From the NCBI GenBank assembly GCA_964567685.1, contig CAZMNO010000003.1, forward strand, positions 1-64,000: DNA of 64,000 nucleotides, written 5' to 3'. Position 1 is the first letter of the stretch. Every line of letters starts with the position of its first letter. Positions 25,046-34,575 of the stretch are shown here, piece by piece. The translations under genes and the position numbers were made by a program. The notes under the pieces were generated by a model that ran no database searches, was not told the DNA's origin, and saw nothing but the letters and a program-made list of their open reading frames with translations. The DNA comes from UBA5972 sp964567685. Its GTDB lineage: Bacteria > Pseudomonadota > Alphaproteobacteria > Rhodobacterales > Rhodobacteraceae.

Positions 25046-27160
25046 ATGGTTCCACTTCCCATGCACGAGATACCCGGATTGCGTCTGGCAAGCGATGTTG
25101 GCGGTACGTTTACCGATACCGTGCTCATGGACGGGGCAGGGCGCGTTCTGGCGACGGCCAAGACGCCTACAACGCCTGAGAAACCGGCCTTGGGGGCGCT
25201 TGAAGGCGCGCGGCTGGTTTTGAAAGATGCCGGTGCGGGCTGGGATCAGGTGACGGGCATGATCCATGGCACGACCCTTGCCACCAACGCGCTGATCGAG
25301 CGGCGCGGGGCACGGGTGGCGACAGTGACGACCGCAGGGTTCCGTGACATTCTGGAAATCGCTTACGAGCGACGCTACAGCCAATATGCGATCAATCTGG
25401 TGAAACCGGATCTGCTGGTGCCGCGCGCCCGGGCCTTTACCATTGGCGGGCGGATGAATGCCGGAGGCCGGGAACTGGCCTCGCTTGACAAAGGCGGGGT
25501 GCGGCGGCTTGCGCGTGATCTGCGCAGGGTCGGGGCCGAAGCGGTGGCAGTCTGTCTTTTGCACGCTTACGCCAATCCGGCGCATGAACTGCTGCTGAAA
25601 GAGTTGTTGCAGGCCGAATTGCCGGAGTTGGTGGTGTCGCTCAGCCATGAGGTCAGCCCGGAAGCGCGCGAGTTTGACCGGCTGTGCACGACGATTGCCA
25701 ATGCCTATGTGCAGCCGCTGATGGCCGGTTTCCTCTATGATTTCAAGGCACGTTTTGAAGCGGAAGGCCTGCGATGCCCGGTCCTTTTGATGACGGCAGG
25801 TGGCGGCATGACCACGATTGAAACAGCGGCACGCCTGCCCATCCGGCTGGTGGAATCCGGGCCTGCCGGGGGGGCAATTCTGGCAGCAAGGATTGCCGGG
25901 GAAACGGGCGCGAAAGAGGTGTTGTCGTTTGATATGGGGGGCACCACGGCCAAGCTTTGCCTGATCGATGAATTCCGCCCGCAAATGGCGCGAAAATTTG
26001 AAATCTCCCGGGCAGAGCGGTTCATCAGGGGATCCGGCATGCCGGTGCGCATTCCGGTGATCGAGATGATCGAGATCGGAGCGGGTGGCGGCTCGATTGC
26101 CGGTGTTGACCGTTTGGGGCGGGTTCAGGTCGGCCCTGAGAGTGCCGGGGCCGATCCCGGACCGGCGGCTTTTGGCAAGGGCGGCGACCTGCCGACGGTG
26201 ACGGATGCGGATATTGTGCAGGGCTATATCGAACCGGGCCGGTTTGCCGAGGGGCGTTTGCGGATTGACCGCGATAAGGCGGATGCGGCCCTTGAGCAGC
26301 ATCTGGGATCAGAGCTTGAAACCGACGCATCAGGAGCCGGATTTGCAGTGAGCGGGATCGTTGACGAGAACATGGCAAGTGCGGGGCGCATGCATGCTGT
26401 GGAATCGGGCAAAGACCTCGGGGTGCGGCTGATGATCGCTTTTGGCGGCAACGGCCCCTTGCACGCCACCCGGGTTGCGCGCCGCGCGCAGGTCAGGCGC
26501 ATTCTTATCCCAAGGGATCCGGGGGTTGGTTCAGCCGTTGGGTTCCTTTATGCGCCGGTGTCGTTTGAAATCATTCGCTCGCGCTACACGACATTGGAGG
26601 GGCTCGATATCAATGGTCTGAACGACTTTTTTGATGCCATGACGGAAGAGGCGGAAACCGTTGTTCGTGCCGGGGCACCTGAGGGGGCGCTGTTGCGCCA
26701 TCGCGTGGCTTTCATGCGCTATCACGGGCAAGGGCATGAAATAGAGGTGGGGCTGCCTGACCGCGCCCTGACTGGTTCTGACCTTGAGGATCTGCGCGCT
26801 GCATTTGAGGCGGAATACAGCCGACAATTCAGCCGGGTTGTGCCGGGCATGACGATTGAAGTCCTCAATTGGGGGCTTTCAGTCTCTTCGCAGCCTCTTG
26901 TGCCGGCTCAGCATCGTAAAACCCCGGCTGGCCAATTCGTGTCACCGCGGGAAACCCGCGACATCATTTGCGATGTGAGTGGTAAGCCTTGCAGGGCCGG
27001 GGTGTTTGACCGGGCTGACCTGAAGTCAGGCGCGCATGTGCAGGGTCCGGCGCTGATCATCGAGGCGCAGACGACGACTTTCGTGAGTGCGGATTTCACC
27101 GCAGAGATCGACGGGCAGGGCAATATCTGGCTGACCCGTGAGCAGGAGGCGACAGCATGA
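25046..27160 (+). CDS. hyuA: Hydantoinase/oxoprolinase family protein, HyuA subunit
   Basis: A 704-residue protein of the HyuA family: N-terminal LASDVGGTFTDTVLMD ATP-binding motif, MIHGTTLATNALIERRGA, the ASKHA-type VLSFDMGGTTAKLCL near residue 290, and IGAGGGSIAGVD. Such subunits pair with HyuB to hydrolyse N-methylhydantoin, 5-oxoproline or related rings with ATP, or to carboxylate acetone-type substrates. Its stop overlaps the hyuB start by ATGA. The start codon is uncertain because neither the ATG at 25046 nor that at 25061 has a clear ribosome site. Confidence 0.88.
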   Translation: MVPLPMHEIPGLRLASDVGGTFTDTVLMDGAGRVLATAKTPTTPEKPALGALEGARLVLKDAGAGWDQVTGMIHGTTLATNALIERRGARVATVTTAGFRDILEIAYERRYSQYAINLVKPDLLVPRARAFTIGGRMNAGGRELASLDKGGVRRLARDLRRVGAEAVAVCLLHAYANPAHELLLKELLQAELPELVVSLSHEVSPEAREFDRLCTTIANAYVQPLMAGFLYDFKARFEAEGLRCPVLLMTAGGGMTTIETAARLPIRLVESGPAGGAILAARIAGETGAKEVLSFDMGGTTAKLCLIDEFRPQMARKFEISRAERFIRGSGMPVRIPVIEMIEIGAGGGSIAGVDRLGRVQVGPESAGADPGPAAFGKGGDLPTVTDADIVQGYIEPGRFAEGRLRIDRDKADAALEQHLGSELETDASGAGFAVSGIVDENMASAGRMHAVESGKDLGVRLMIAFGGNGPLHATRVARRAQVRRILIPRDPGVGSAVGFLYAPVSFEIIRSRYTTLEGLDINGLNDFFDAMTEEAETVVRAGAPEGALLRHRVAFMRYHGQGHEIEVGLPDRALTGSDLEDLRAAFEAEYSRQFSRVVPGMTIEVLNWGLSVSSQPLVPAQHRKTPAGQFVSPRETRDIICDVSGKPCRAGVFDRADLKSGAHVQGPALIIEAQTTTFVSADFTAEIDGQGNIWLTREQEATA

Positions 27161-28807
27161 GCGCAACCGATACAAGTCTGCAAGTGATGTGGAACCGACT
27201 TCTGGCGGTGGTTGAAGAACAGGGTCAGGCGCTGATCCGCGCCGCCTTCAGCCCGATCGTGCGCGAATGCGGTGATATTTCCGCCGGTATTTTTGATTTT
27301 CAAGGTCGCATGCTGGCCCAGGCGGTTACCGGTACGCCGGGGCATATCAACACCATGGCCGAGGCGGTCAAAGACCCTGCGGGCGCGGTTTTCGCTGCAG
27401 GAGATGAAGCCCGGCGATATATATATGACCAATGATCCGTGGATCGCTTCGGGGCATCTTAATGACTTTCTTTTGATGATGCCGGTCTTTTACGAGGGCA
27501 GGGTTGTCGGCTTCACCGCCTGCACTTCGCATCTGGTCGATCTCGGCGGGTTGGGGATGGGGCCGGAAGGGTCGGATATCTTTGATGAAGGCCTGCTGAT
27601 CCCACCCTGCAAGCTGGTGAGTGCCGGTGAGATCAACGCGCTGCTGCTTGAGATCGTCAAAGCCAATTCCCGTGAACCCATTGCCAATGAAGGGGATATC
27701 TATGCGCTGGTGGCGTGCTGTGAAGCGGGGGCAACACGGCTGGTTGAGATGATGGATGAATTTGTCATCACCGATCTGACGGCGTTGTCGGATTATATCA
27801 TCGACACCTCGCGGCAGGGCACGATTGAGGCGATTGGAGAGCTGCCCGAAGGTACGTGGCGCCACACCCTCAAGGTGGATGGCTATGATGAAGAGATCGA
27901 GCTGAGGGCGGCTCTGACGATAGCCGGGGATCATGTTTTGCTTGATTTCAAGGGAACGGCGGGATGCGTGGGCAAGGGCATCAACGTGCCGCTCAACTAT
28001 GCCACGGCCTATTCGGTTTTTGCCCTGCGTTGCATCATCGGGCCGGATATTCCCAACAATGCCGGATCGCTGGAGCCGTTTCGGGTTGTTGCCCCTAAGG
28101 GGTCCATCCTCAACGCCCAGCCGCCTGCGCCGGTTGCAATGCGCCACACGCTTGGGCAGATGACCCCTGATCTGGTCTATGGCTGCCTGTCTCAGGCGCT
28201 GCCGGATCGTGTGCCTGCCGAGGGGGCCTCGTGCATGTATGACCTGCCCTTGCGCCATGTGGCCGGGGCGGTGGAGCGGCAGGACACGCAGTTTGCGCTT
28301 GAGCTGGTTTTCAACGGCGGCACCGGTGCGCGCCCCGGGCTTGACGGTCTGTCGGCAACGGCTTTTCCCAGCGGGGTCTGGGGCAGTCAGGTGGAAACCA
28401 CCGAAGCCGTGGCGCCGGTTCTTTTTCACCGGCGCGAGCTGCGGATTGATTCCGGCGGGGCGGGGCGGCGGCGCGGCGGGCTTGGCCAGCAGATTGAGAT
28501 CAGTTCGGCGATTGATCAGGATTTCATGCTGTTTCTGTCGGTTGAGAGGATATTGAATCCGGCGGCGGGCCGTCATGGGGGTGGGGACGGTGCGCCGGGC
28601 CGTATTCGCATCGGGCATGAAGGCAATGATCTGCCCGGCAAGGGTGAGTTGCGGGTGAAGGCCGGGGAGAGGCTTGTTTTTGAAACCCCGGGGGGTGGCG
28701 GTTTCGGCCCGCCCGAAGAGCGCGCGGCTGGGGATCTGGCGCGCGACCTTGAGGCCGGGCTGGTCAGCGAAGAGGCGGCTCGCAAGGTGTACGGGTACCG
28801 GCCATGA
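27157..28807 (+). pseudogene. hyuB: Hydantoinase B/oxoprolinase subunit HyuB, frameshifted
   Basis: Homology to HyuB is continuous only if the reading frame changes. The first part, from the ATG at 27157 (MSATDTSLQVMWNRLLAVVEEQG...), runs to a stop at 27435; the second frame carries QEMKPGDIYMTNDPWIASGHLNDF and runs to 28807. The shift falls near the TTTT run at 27389-27392: removing one T gives AGAVSLQEMKPGD, as expected for the family. The restored protein would be about 549 residues, normal for HyuB. Downstream coding looks intact, so this may be a recent mutation, a homopolymer sequencing error, or less likely a recoding site. Confidence 0.85.
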
Positions 28808-29886
28808 CCCGCGCGCGTTCGCATATCGCCCGCATGGCAGCCTATGCTCTGGCCGATTTGCAGGCACCCGAGGGGAAGCGGTTGATCTCGCTCAGTCAGA
28901 ACGAAAGCCTGCGCCCACCGAGCCCTGCGGCTCTCAGGGCCTCGACGGAGGCGCTGGCAACGTCGATGCTCTATCCCGATCCGGACTGGACAGAGCTGAG
29001 GTTTGCTTTGGCGGCAGTGCATGGCATTGATGCGGATCGAATTCTGTGCGGTAACGGCTCGCTTGATCTTATCGGCGCACTGGTGCGTGTTTTTGCCGGG
29101 CCGGAACGCGCCGTCCTCGCCCCGGTCCATGCCTATCCGTTTTTCAGAACCGCAACGCAGCAGGCCGAGGCCCGGTTCGATGTGGCAGCGGAAGAGGATG
29201 CGACCGTGAGTGTGAGTGCTTTGCTTGAAGCGGTGAAGCCCGATACTGGGCTCGTCTTTGTTGCAAATCCGGGCAACCCCACCGGCACGCGCATTTCTCG
29301 GGCTGAGCTTGAGCGCCTGAGGGATGGGCTTCGTGGCGATATCCTGCTGGTTATTGACGAGGCCTATGGCGAGTTCGCCGATCATTTCGGCGAACCTTGT
29401 TTTGATATGGCCAGAAAAGGCAATTGCGTGGTGTTGCGCAGCTTTTCCAAAGCTTATGGCATGGCCGGATTTCGCGTCGGCTGGGGGTATTTTCCAGTGG
29501 CCATCGCAGCGGAGTTACGCAAGGTTCTGAACCCGAACAATGTCGCCGCGGCTTCGCAGGCGGCGGCGGTCGCAGCGCTGGGTGATCAGGCCTATATGCG
29601 CGAAACCTGCGCGCTGACGGCTGAATTGCGGGATCGGGTTGCAGGCGATCTGCGGGCAGCCGGGTTTCATGTATATCCAAGCCACACGAATTTCATCCTC
29701 GTCGATTTGGCCAGCCCGGAAGCGGCGCAAAGCGCCGATATGGCCCTGAGGGAGGATGGGATATTTCTGCGTCCGCAAGGCGGAGTGGGTCTGCCGCAGG
29801 CCCTGCGGATGACCATCGGTCCTGAAAATGCGGTGCGCGTTGCAGCCGCGCGGCTGGTGCAATGGAAGAAGGAGCAATCGAAATGA
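28804..29886 (+). CDS. Class I/II aminotransferase, histidinol-phosphate aminotransferase-like
   Basis: A 360-residue fold-type I PLP enzyme of HisC type: NESLRPPSPAA near the N-terminus, NGSLDLIGAL, NPGNPTGTRIS, the DEAYGEFAD motif and the PLP lysine in LRSFSKAYGMAGFRVGW. It overlaps hyuB by ATGA and is followed by an isomerase-like gene, so it belongs to the hydantoinase cluster rather than to histidine synthesis. The amino donor and acceptor are unknown; an amino acid released by ring opening is plausible. Confidence 0.85.
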   Translation: MTRARSHIARMAAYALADLQAPEGKRLISLSQNESLRPPSPAALRASTEALATSMLYPDPDWTELRFALAAVHGIDADRILCGNGSLDLIGALVRVFAGPERAVLAPVHAYPFFRTATQQAEARFDVAAEEDATVSVSALLEAVKPDTGLVFVANPGNPTGTRISRAELERLRDGLRGDILLVIDEAYGEFADHFGEPCFDMARKGNCVVLRSFSKAYGMAGFRVGWGYFPVAIAAELRKVLNPNNVAAASQAAAVAALGDQAYMRETCALTAELRDRVAGDLRAAGFHVYPSHTNFILVDLASPEAAQSADMALREDGIFLRPQGGVGLPQALRMTIGPENAVRVAAARLVQWKKEQSK

Positions 29887-30626
29887 GCGGTTCACGCGGA
29901 CGCGCCCGGTTTGGCATTCTGGTGCCATTTACCAACAGCAATCTTGAGCCTGATATGGGGCTGATGCGCCCCGACGGTATCTCGCTCCATTTCGCCCGGA
30001 TGGGGGGGTATGACGAAGACGAGGTGCCTGATGAAAATCAGATGCACAGGATGGGAAAGGTCGAACTTGACGAGCCGCTTCAGCTTTTAATGGGTGTGAA
30101 ACCCGACATCATCTTTTACGGCTGCACGTCGGCGACGCTGACCCACGGGCAGGCGTTCGATCGGGAGTTGGCTTTGAAGATAAAGCGCGACAGCGGGGCG
30201 GAAACGGTGACGGCGGCGGGTGCGCTGGCGCATGCCCTTGGCGTGATGGGGGTCAGACGGATCGGTTTTGCCTCGCCTTACGTTCCGGCGATCAATGATC
30301 TGGCGGTGAACTTCCTCGCTGAAACCGGGGTTGAGACCGTGTGCCGGGCTGAAGTGGAGGAAAGGCTGGATAATCAGGGGCAGGGGGCGCTGGGGCCTGA
30401 TGAGGTGTTTGAACTTGGCCTCAGGGCAGATCACGAACAGGCCGAGGCGCTGGTGATGTCGTGTACCGATATGCGTAGTGTCGAGGTGCTGGCGCGGCTT
30501 GAGGCGGCGTTGGGCAAGCCTGTCATCAGCTCCAATCAGGCGATGCTGTTTGCAGCGCTGGAGCGGTTGGGCATTGATGAGCCGGTTACGGGATATGGCC
30601 AGTTGCTTGAAAGGGGACGGCGATGA
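29883..30626 (+). CDS. Maleate isomerase / Asp-Glu racemase-like protein
   Basis: A 247-residue protein of the maleate cis-trans isomerase and arylmalonate decarboxylase group. Two candidate catalytic cysteines are in IIFYGCTSATL (near residue 76) and VMSCTDMRS (near 194), the usual paired positions. The ATG at 29883 follows AAGGAG and overlaps the aminotransferase stop. In this operon it might isomerise or decarboxylate a dicarboxylic intermediate. Hydantoin racemase is a related possibility because hydantoinase subunits are encoded upstream. Confidence 0.8.
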   Translation: MSGSRGRARFGILVPFTNSNLEPDMGLMRPDGISLHFARMGGYDEDEVPDENQMHRMGKVELDEPLQLLMGVKPDIIFYGCTSATLTHGQAFDRELALKIKRDSGAETVTAAGALAHALGVMGVRRIGFASPYVPAINDLAVNFLAETGVETVCRAEVEERLDNQGQGALGPDEVFELGLRADHEQAEALVMSCTDMRSVEVLARLEAALGKPVISSNQAMLFAALERLGIDEPVTGYGQLLERGRR

Positions 30627-30638
30627 GGTGGGCTGAGC

Positions 30639-31607
30639 ATGGCTGAGAACGCGCGTATTGTTTTGCACAATGACGAGACTGGCCTTTTGGCGCAGAAACT
30701 GACGGATGGGTTCCCCGGCGTGGACGTTCGCGAATGCAACAGCTATGCGGGCCTGCCGGGGGTGCTTGCCGATTTCCGCCCGGATATCATTTATACCGTG
30801 CGATTTGCTGGTACGCCGGGATATCCAAAGGATGTCCTTTTCGCGCCTGACGGGCCTCGCTGGATCGCCAATGGGGGTGCCGGGACGGATCATTTCGGCG
30901 TGTGGGATCCGGCGAAGGTCACGGTAACAAATGCGGCGGGGGTCGCTGCTGACATGATGGCGGAATATGTACTGGGCAGTTTTTTGCATTTCACCCTGGA
31001 TATTCCCGGACTTCAGGCGGACAAGTCCCGGCGATTGTGGCAGGCGCGCATCGTACGCCCGCTGAAAGGTAAAACGCTGCTGATCATCGGCCTTGGCCAT
31101 ACCGGACAGGCGATTGCAGCGCTGGCCAGGGCCTTTGGCATGCAAGTGATCGGCACACGCGCGCGCCCGGAACCCATGGATAATGTGGATGAGGTTCACG
31201 GAGCCGAAGATCTGCCCGCATTGCTGCCGCGCGCCGATTTCATTGCGGTGGCGACGCCGCTGACTGAACAAACACGGGGCCTGATCGGAAAAGCGGAAAT
31301 TGCGGCCATGAAGCATGGCGTCATCCTTGCGGATGTGTCGCGCGGAACCGTGGTTGATCAGTCAGCCCTGTCAGCGGCGCTTGTGACCGGTCAGATCGGG
31401 GCGGCGGCGCTGGATGTGTTTGAAAAGGAGCCGCTGCCGCAGGACAGCCCTTTCTGGGAACAGGACAACGTGATCCTGTCACCGCATTGTTCCTCGGTCT
31501 ATGAGGGGTGGGAAGAGGCGTCGTTTGACTTGTTTCTGCTGAATTTGGGGCGGTGGTTGAAGGGTGAGGCGCTGGTGAATGTGGTGGACCCGGGGCGCGG
31601 ATATTAG
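30639..31607 (+). CDS. D-2-hydroxyacid dehydrogenase
   Basis: A 322-residue NAD(P)-dependent dehydrogenase. The Rossmann motif is LLIIGLGHTGQAIAALA near residue 146; DVSRGTVVDQSALSAAL and the C-terminal catalytic histidine in VILSPHCSS are in the expected places. It reduces a 2-oxoacid to a D-hydroxyacid or the reverse. It is the last gene of the hyuA-to-dehydrogenase run and could act on the keto acid made by the HisC-like aminotransferase. Confidence 0.87.
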   Translation: MAENARIVLHNDETGLLAQKLTDGFPGVDVRECNSYAGLPGVLADFRPDIIYTVRFAGTPGYPKDVLFAPDGPRWIANGGAGTDHFGVWDPAKVTVTNAAGVAADMMAEYVLGSFLHFTLDIPGLQADKSRRLWQARIVRPLKGKTLLIIGLGHTGQAIAALARAFGMQVIGTRARPEPMDNVDEVHGAEDLPALLPRADFIAVATPLTEQTRGLIGKAEIAAMKHGVILADVSRGTVVDQSALSAALVTGQIGAAALDVFEKEPLPQDSPFWEQDNVILSPHCSSVYEGWEEASFDLFLLNLGRWLKGEALVNVVDPGRGY

Positions 31608-31612
31608 GGACG

Positions 31613-32314
31613 CTATTCAGGTTCGGACTTGCGAAAGTAAATGTTGCTGTCTTTTCCCAGCCCGTAGCGCAGGCTCAAAAGGATGGCGGCGAGGCTGAGA
31701 ACCAGCCAGAGACCGCCCCAGAACATGGTTGTGCCGCCAAATTCCTCGGCCAGCATTCGGGCGTCGGACTGCAGCGCGGAGCGGGCCAGTGTGTCGCTGA
31801 AGATGTCATAGGGAACATATATCATGCTGGTCAGACCGATCAGGCGCAGGACGAGGTCGTTGACGGATCGGTTCAGGAACCGGGCAGTCAGCAGCATGAT
31901 GAGCCCGGTAGCCGCGGCAAAACCCTTGGGGAAAAGGCCGTCGGTATAGATAAGGGCGATCAGCAGAGCCAGAGCACCCAGAAGGGCCATGACGGCGCGG
32001 TCAGCATGGGTTTTAAGGGCGATGAGAAAAAGCGCTATGCCAAGCAGCAGCGAGCCGACATAGCCCGCGGAAAGGATAACAAACCGGGAACCGCCTCTTG
32101 TATAGGTCACCCCGCCTTCCTCCATGTTGACCGAGATGCTTTCGATACTGCCGCCGGTCAGAACAGCCGCCAGCCCATGGGCGATTTCGTGCAGGAAGAC
32201 GATGAGAACCCGGAGGGGAAACGTGGCAGGGGTATTCCAGAGGAGAAAGACGAGCAAAGATATCAGGATCAGTTGCCAGTGTCCGTTGAACAGTCGCATG
32301 GGGTTGCATAACAT
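31613..32314 (-). CDS. M50 family metallopeptidase-like membrane protein
   Basis: A 233-residue polytopic protein with the zinc motif HEIAHG within a membrane segment near residue 42 and about five further hydrophobic helices. This matches the M50B-like (DUF/Peptidase_M50B) family of intramembrane peptidases. It is convergent with the dehydrogenase gene, five bases apart, and seems unrelated to the flanking catabolic genes. The start could also be the ATG at 32299. Confidence 0.8.
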   Translation of the reverse strand: MLCNPMRLFNGHWQLILISLLVFLLWNTPATFPLRVLIVFLHEIAHGLAAVLTGGSIESISVNMEEGGVTYTRGGSRFVILSAGYVGSLLLGIALFLIALKTHADRAVMALLGALALLIALIYTDGLFPKGFAAATGLIMLLTARFLNRSVNDLVLRLIGLTSMIYVPYDIFSDTLARSALQSDARMLAEEFGGTTMFWGGLWLVLSLAAILLSLRYGLGKDSNIYFRKSEPE

Positions 32315-32490
32315 TGGATGGTCTGGCGGATGTCAAGCTGGCGGGGCGGGCTTTGCTCCACCTCGGGAATTCCGCAAATATCGCCCCTCAGCCGCCGTTT
32401 CCGACATCGACCGTCGTATTTGCCACAGAGAGGTTGGGTCGGATCGCTTTTGCTTGCCCCAAAAGGGAGTGTGATCAGAGGAGCGATCAG

Positions 32491-34035
32491 GTGGCCAGAC
32501 GCACAAGAGGGGGCGGGCGCGCGGGCAATGCGCGGCGCGGATCAAGCCGGGCAATTGAACAGATGCCCTGGCGCATCCCGGTCAATACCGACCGGCCGAC
32601 GGAACCACTTGATGAGGCCGGGGTGCAGGCGATCCATGAAGGCGCCATGCATATTCTGGAAGAGATCGGTATCGAGTTTCTGAACCCCGAAGCGGTGGAG
32701 GTTCTGAAGAAGGCCGGGTGCGAGGTTTCCGGGGAAAACGTGCGCATGGGGCGCGATTTCGTCATGGAAATGCTGGGCCATTCGCCGCGCGAGTTTACCC
32801 TGACACCGCGCAATCCGGAACGGGCTTTGCCTGTTGGCGGCAAACACATCCTCTTTGGCAATGTTTCCTCGCCGCCAAATTACATGGACCTGACAACCGG
32901 CAAGATCGCCGGGAACTGGCAGGGCTTTTGCGACATGATGAAGCTGACGCAGTATTTCAACTGCATTCATTTTGCAGGCGGCTATCCGGTCGAACCCATC
33001 GATATCCACGCCTCTGTGCGGCATCTGGATTGTGTCAGTGAAAAGCTCAGGTTGACGGACAAGGTGGTGCATGCATATTCGCTGGGACGCGAGCGGGTAG
33101 AGGATGTGATGGAGATGACCCGCATTGCCGGGGGGCTGAGCCGTGAGGAGTTTGATGCCAGCCCGCATATGTATACCAACATCAATTCGGTCAGCCCATT
33201 GAAGCATGATTTTCCCATGCTGGAGGGGGCGATGATCCATGCGCGGCGCGGCCAGCCGGTTTTCGTGACGCCGTTCACGCTGGCCGGTGCGATGGCGCCG
33301 GTGACGATGTCGGGTGCCGTGACCCTGTCGATTGCCGAAGGGCTGGCGGCGATTGTGCTGTTGCAGGTGGTCAATCCCGGGTGTCCGGTGGGGATCGGGA
33401 CGTTTACGTCGAATGTCGACATGAAGTCGGGCGCACCGGCCTTTGGCACGCCGGAATATATGCGCGCAACACAAATGACAGGGCAGATGGCGCGGTTTTA
33501 TGGCCTGCCGATGCGCGCCTCGGGCGTGTGTGCGGCCAATGTGCCGGACGGGCAGGCGATGTGGGAAACCTCGAATTCCCTGTGGTCGGCGGTGCAGTCA
33601 GGGGCGAATTTCGTTTATCATTCAGCCGGTTGGCTGGAGGGCGGGCTGATTGCCAGCCCGGAGAAATTCATCATGGATTGCGAGCTTTTGCAGATGATCC
33701 AGCGCTATATGGAACCGGAGGTCGTGGCCACCAGCCCTCAGGATATTGCGCTTGAGGCGATAAGCGAAGTGGGGCCGGAGGGGCATTATTTCGGTATTGA
33801 ACACACCCAGGAACGCTATGAAACTGCTTTTTATACGCCGTTTGTGAGTGACTGGCGCAATTATGAGGCCTGGGAGCTGGATGGTGGCACATGGACGGCG
33901 GAACGGGCGCATGGATTGTTCAGGGATATCCTGAATGAGTTTACCCCACCGCCGATGGAAGAGGCGGTCCGGGACGAGCTTGCGGATTTTGTGGCGCGTC
34001 GCAAGGCTGAAGGCGGGGCGCCCACGGATTTTTGA
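32491..34035 (+). CDS. MttB-superfamily (trimethylamine methyltransferase-like) protein
   Basis: A 514-residue COG5598 homologue. The TIM-barrel body includes GMxHILEEIGIEFLNPEA-type helix near residue 50, GGYPVEPIDIHASVRH, TPFTLAGAMAPVTMSGA and the later SGANFVYHSAGWLEGGL. There is no in-frame stop, so no pyrrolysine; it belongs with non-Pyl members that demethylate quaternary amines such as glycine betaine or proline betaine. I chose GTG at 32491, which follows GAGGAG; 59 more upstream codons are open but have no ribosome site. No corrinoid-protein gene adjoins it. Confidence 0.87.
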   Translation: MARRTRGGGRAGNARRGSSRAIEQMPWRIPVNTDRPTEPLDEAGVQAIHEGAMHILEEIGIEFLNPEAVEVLKKAGCEVSGENVRMGRDFVMEMLGHSPREFTLTPRNPERALPVGGKHILFGNVSSPPNYMDLTTGKIAGNWQGFCDMMKLTQYFNCIHFAGGYPVEPIDIHASVRHLDCVSEKLRLTDKVVHAYSLGRERVEDVMEMTRIAGGLSREEFDASPHMYTNINSVSPLKHDFPMLEGAMIHARRGQPVFVTPFTLAGAMAPVTMSGAVTLSIAEGLAAIVLLQVVNPGCPVGIGTFTSNVDMKSGAPAFGTPEYMRATQMTGQMARFYGLPMRASGVCAANVPDGQAMWETSNSLWSAVQSGANFVYHSAGWLEGGLIASPEKFIMDCELLQMIQRYMEPEVVATSPQDIALEAISEVGPEGHYFGIEHTQERYETAFYTPFVSDWRNYEAWELDGGTWTAERAHGLFRDILNEFTPPPMEEAVRDELADFVARRKAEGGAPTDF

Positions 34036-34191
34036 AATCCGTGAGATAATGGCGCTCCGCGCGGGGAGTATTTGTCGAATCGATGATGGGCGCCGGAGGC
34101 TGCCCCACTGAGCGGATATGCGCGTTGACGCTTGTTTTATCATCTCCCATCATGGGTCAAAGGCTCAATTTCAGTTTCCGGGAGACGGGTG

Positions 34192-34575
34192 ATGAAGAAT
34201 ATACTTTATGCGGTGTTTATCGTTGTCTTTTCAGTGGTATCGGTGGCAGCGCAGGAACTTGTCGGCAGCTATGTTGCCTATATCGGGGTTGACGATCTTT
34301 ATAATTCCAAGGGGCAGAGGCTGAGTGAGCCGTGGCAGATTCTGCGTCAGGACCGGGCCAATTTCCATCGCTTCGGGATCAGTCAGGATGGGGATGAATG
34401 GGATCCGTTTTTTGACAGTATCAACAATCGCGCGGCGATGGAGCGGATGGTCATGAACGGCAGTATCGACCCGGTAGCGGCACGCAATCTGCTGAATGGC
34501 GGGGCGACGGTATTTGTGCGGATCTATGGATCGGGCAATGTCGGGCGATACGTACAGGTTACCGTGGTGCCTTAG
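34192..34575 (+). CDS. Small exported protein of unknown function
   Basis: A 127-residue protein with an N-terminal signal peptide (MKNILYAVFIVVFSVVSVAAQ, cleavage near residue 20). The mature part has no cysteine and includes YVAYIGVDDLYNSKGQRLSEPWQILRQDRAN, which suggests a small beta-rich periplasmic domain. GGGAGACGGGTG lies before the ATG at 34192. I do not recognise the family. Its 3' end overlaps the convergent YdcF-like gene by 17 bases. Confidence 0.7.
   Translation: MKNILYAVFIVVFSVVSVAAQELVGSYVAYIGVDDLYNSKGQRLSEPWQILRQDRANFHRFGISQDGDEWDPFFDSINNRAAMERMVMNGSIDPVAARNLLNGGATVFVRIYGSGNVGRYVQVTVVP

Noticed and set aside
24920..26302. Minus-strand frame of 460 codons
   Set aside because: It lies opposite hyuA, whose motifs are unambiguous, and its residues are low in recognisable structure.
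27368..28867. Minus-strand frame of 499 codons
   Set aside because: It is antisense to hyuB and shows only composition bias.
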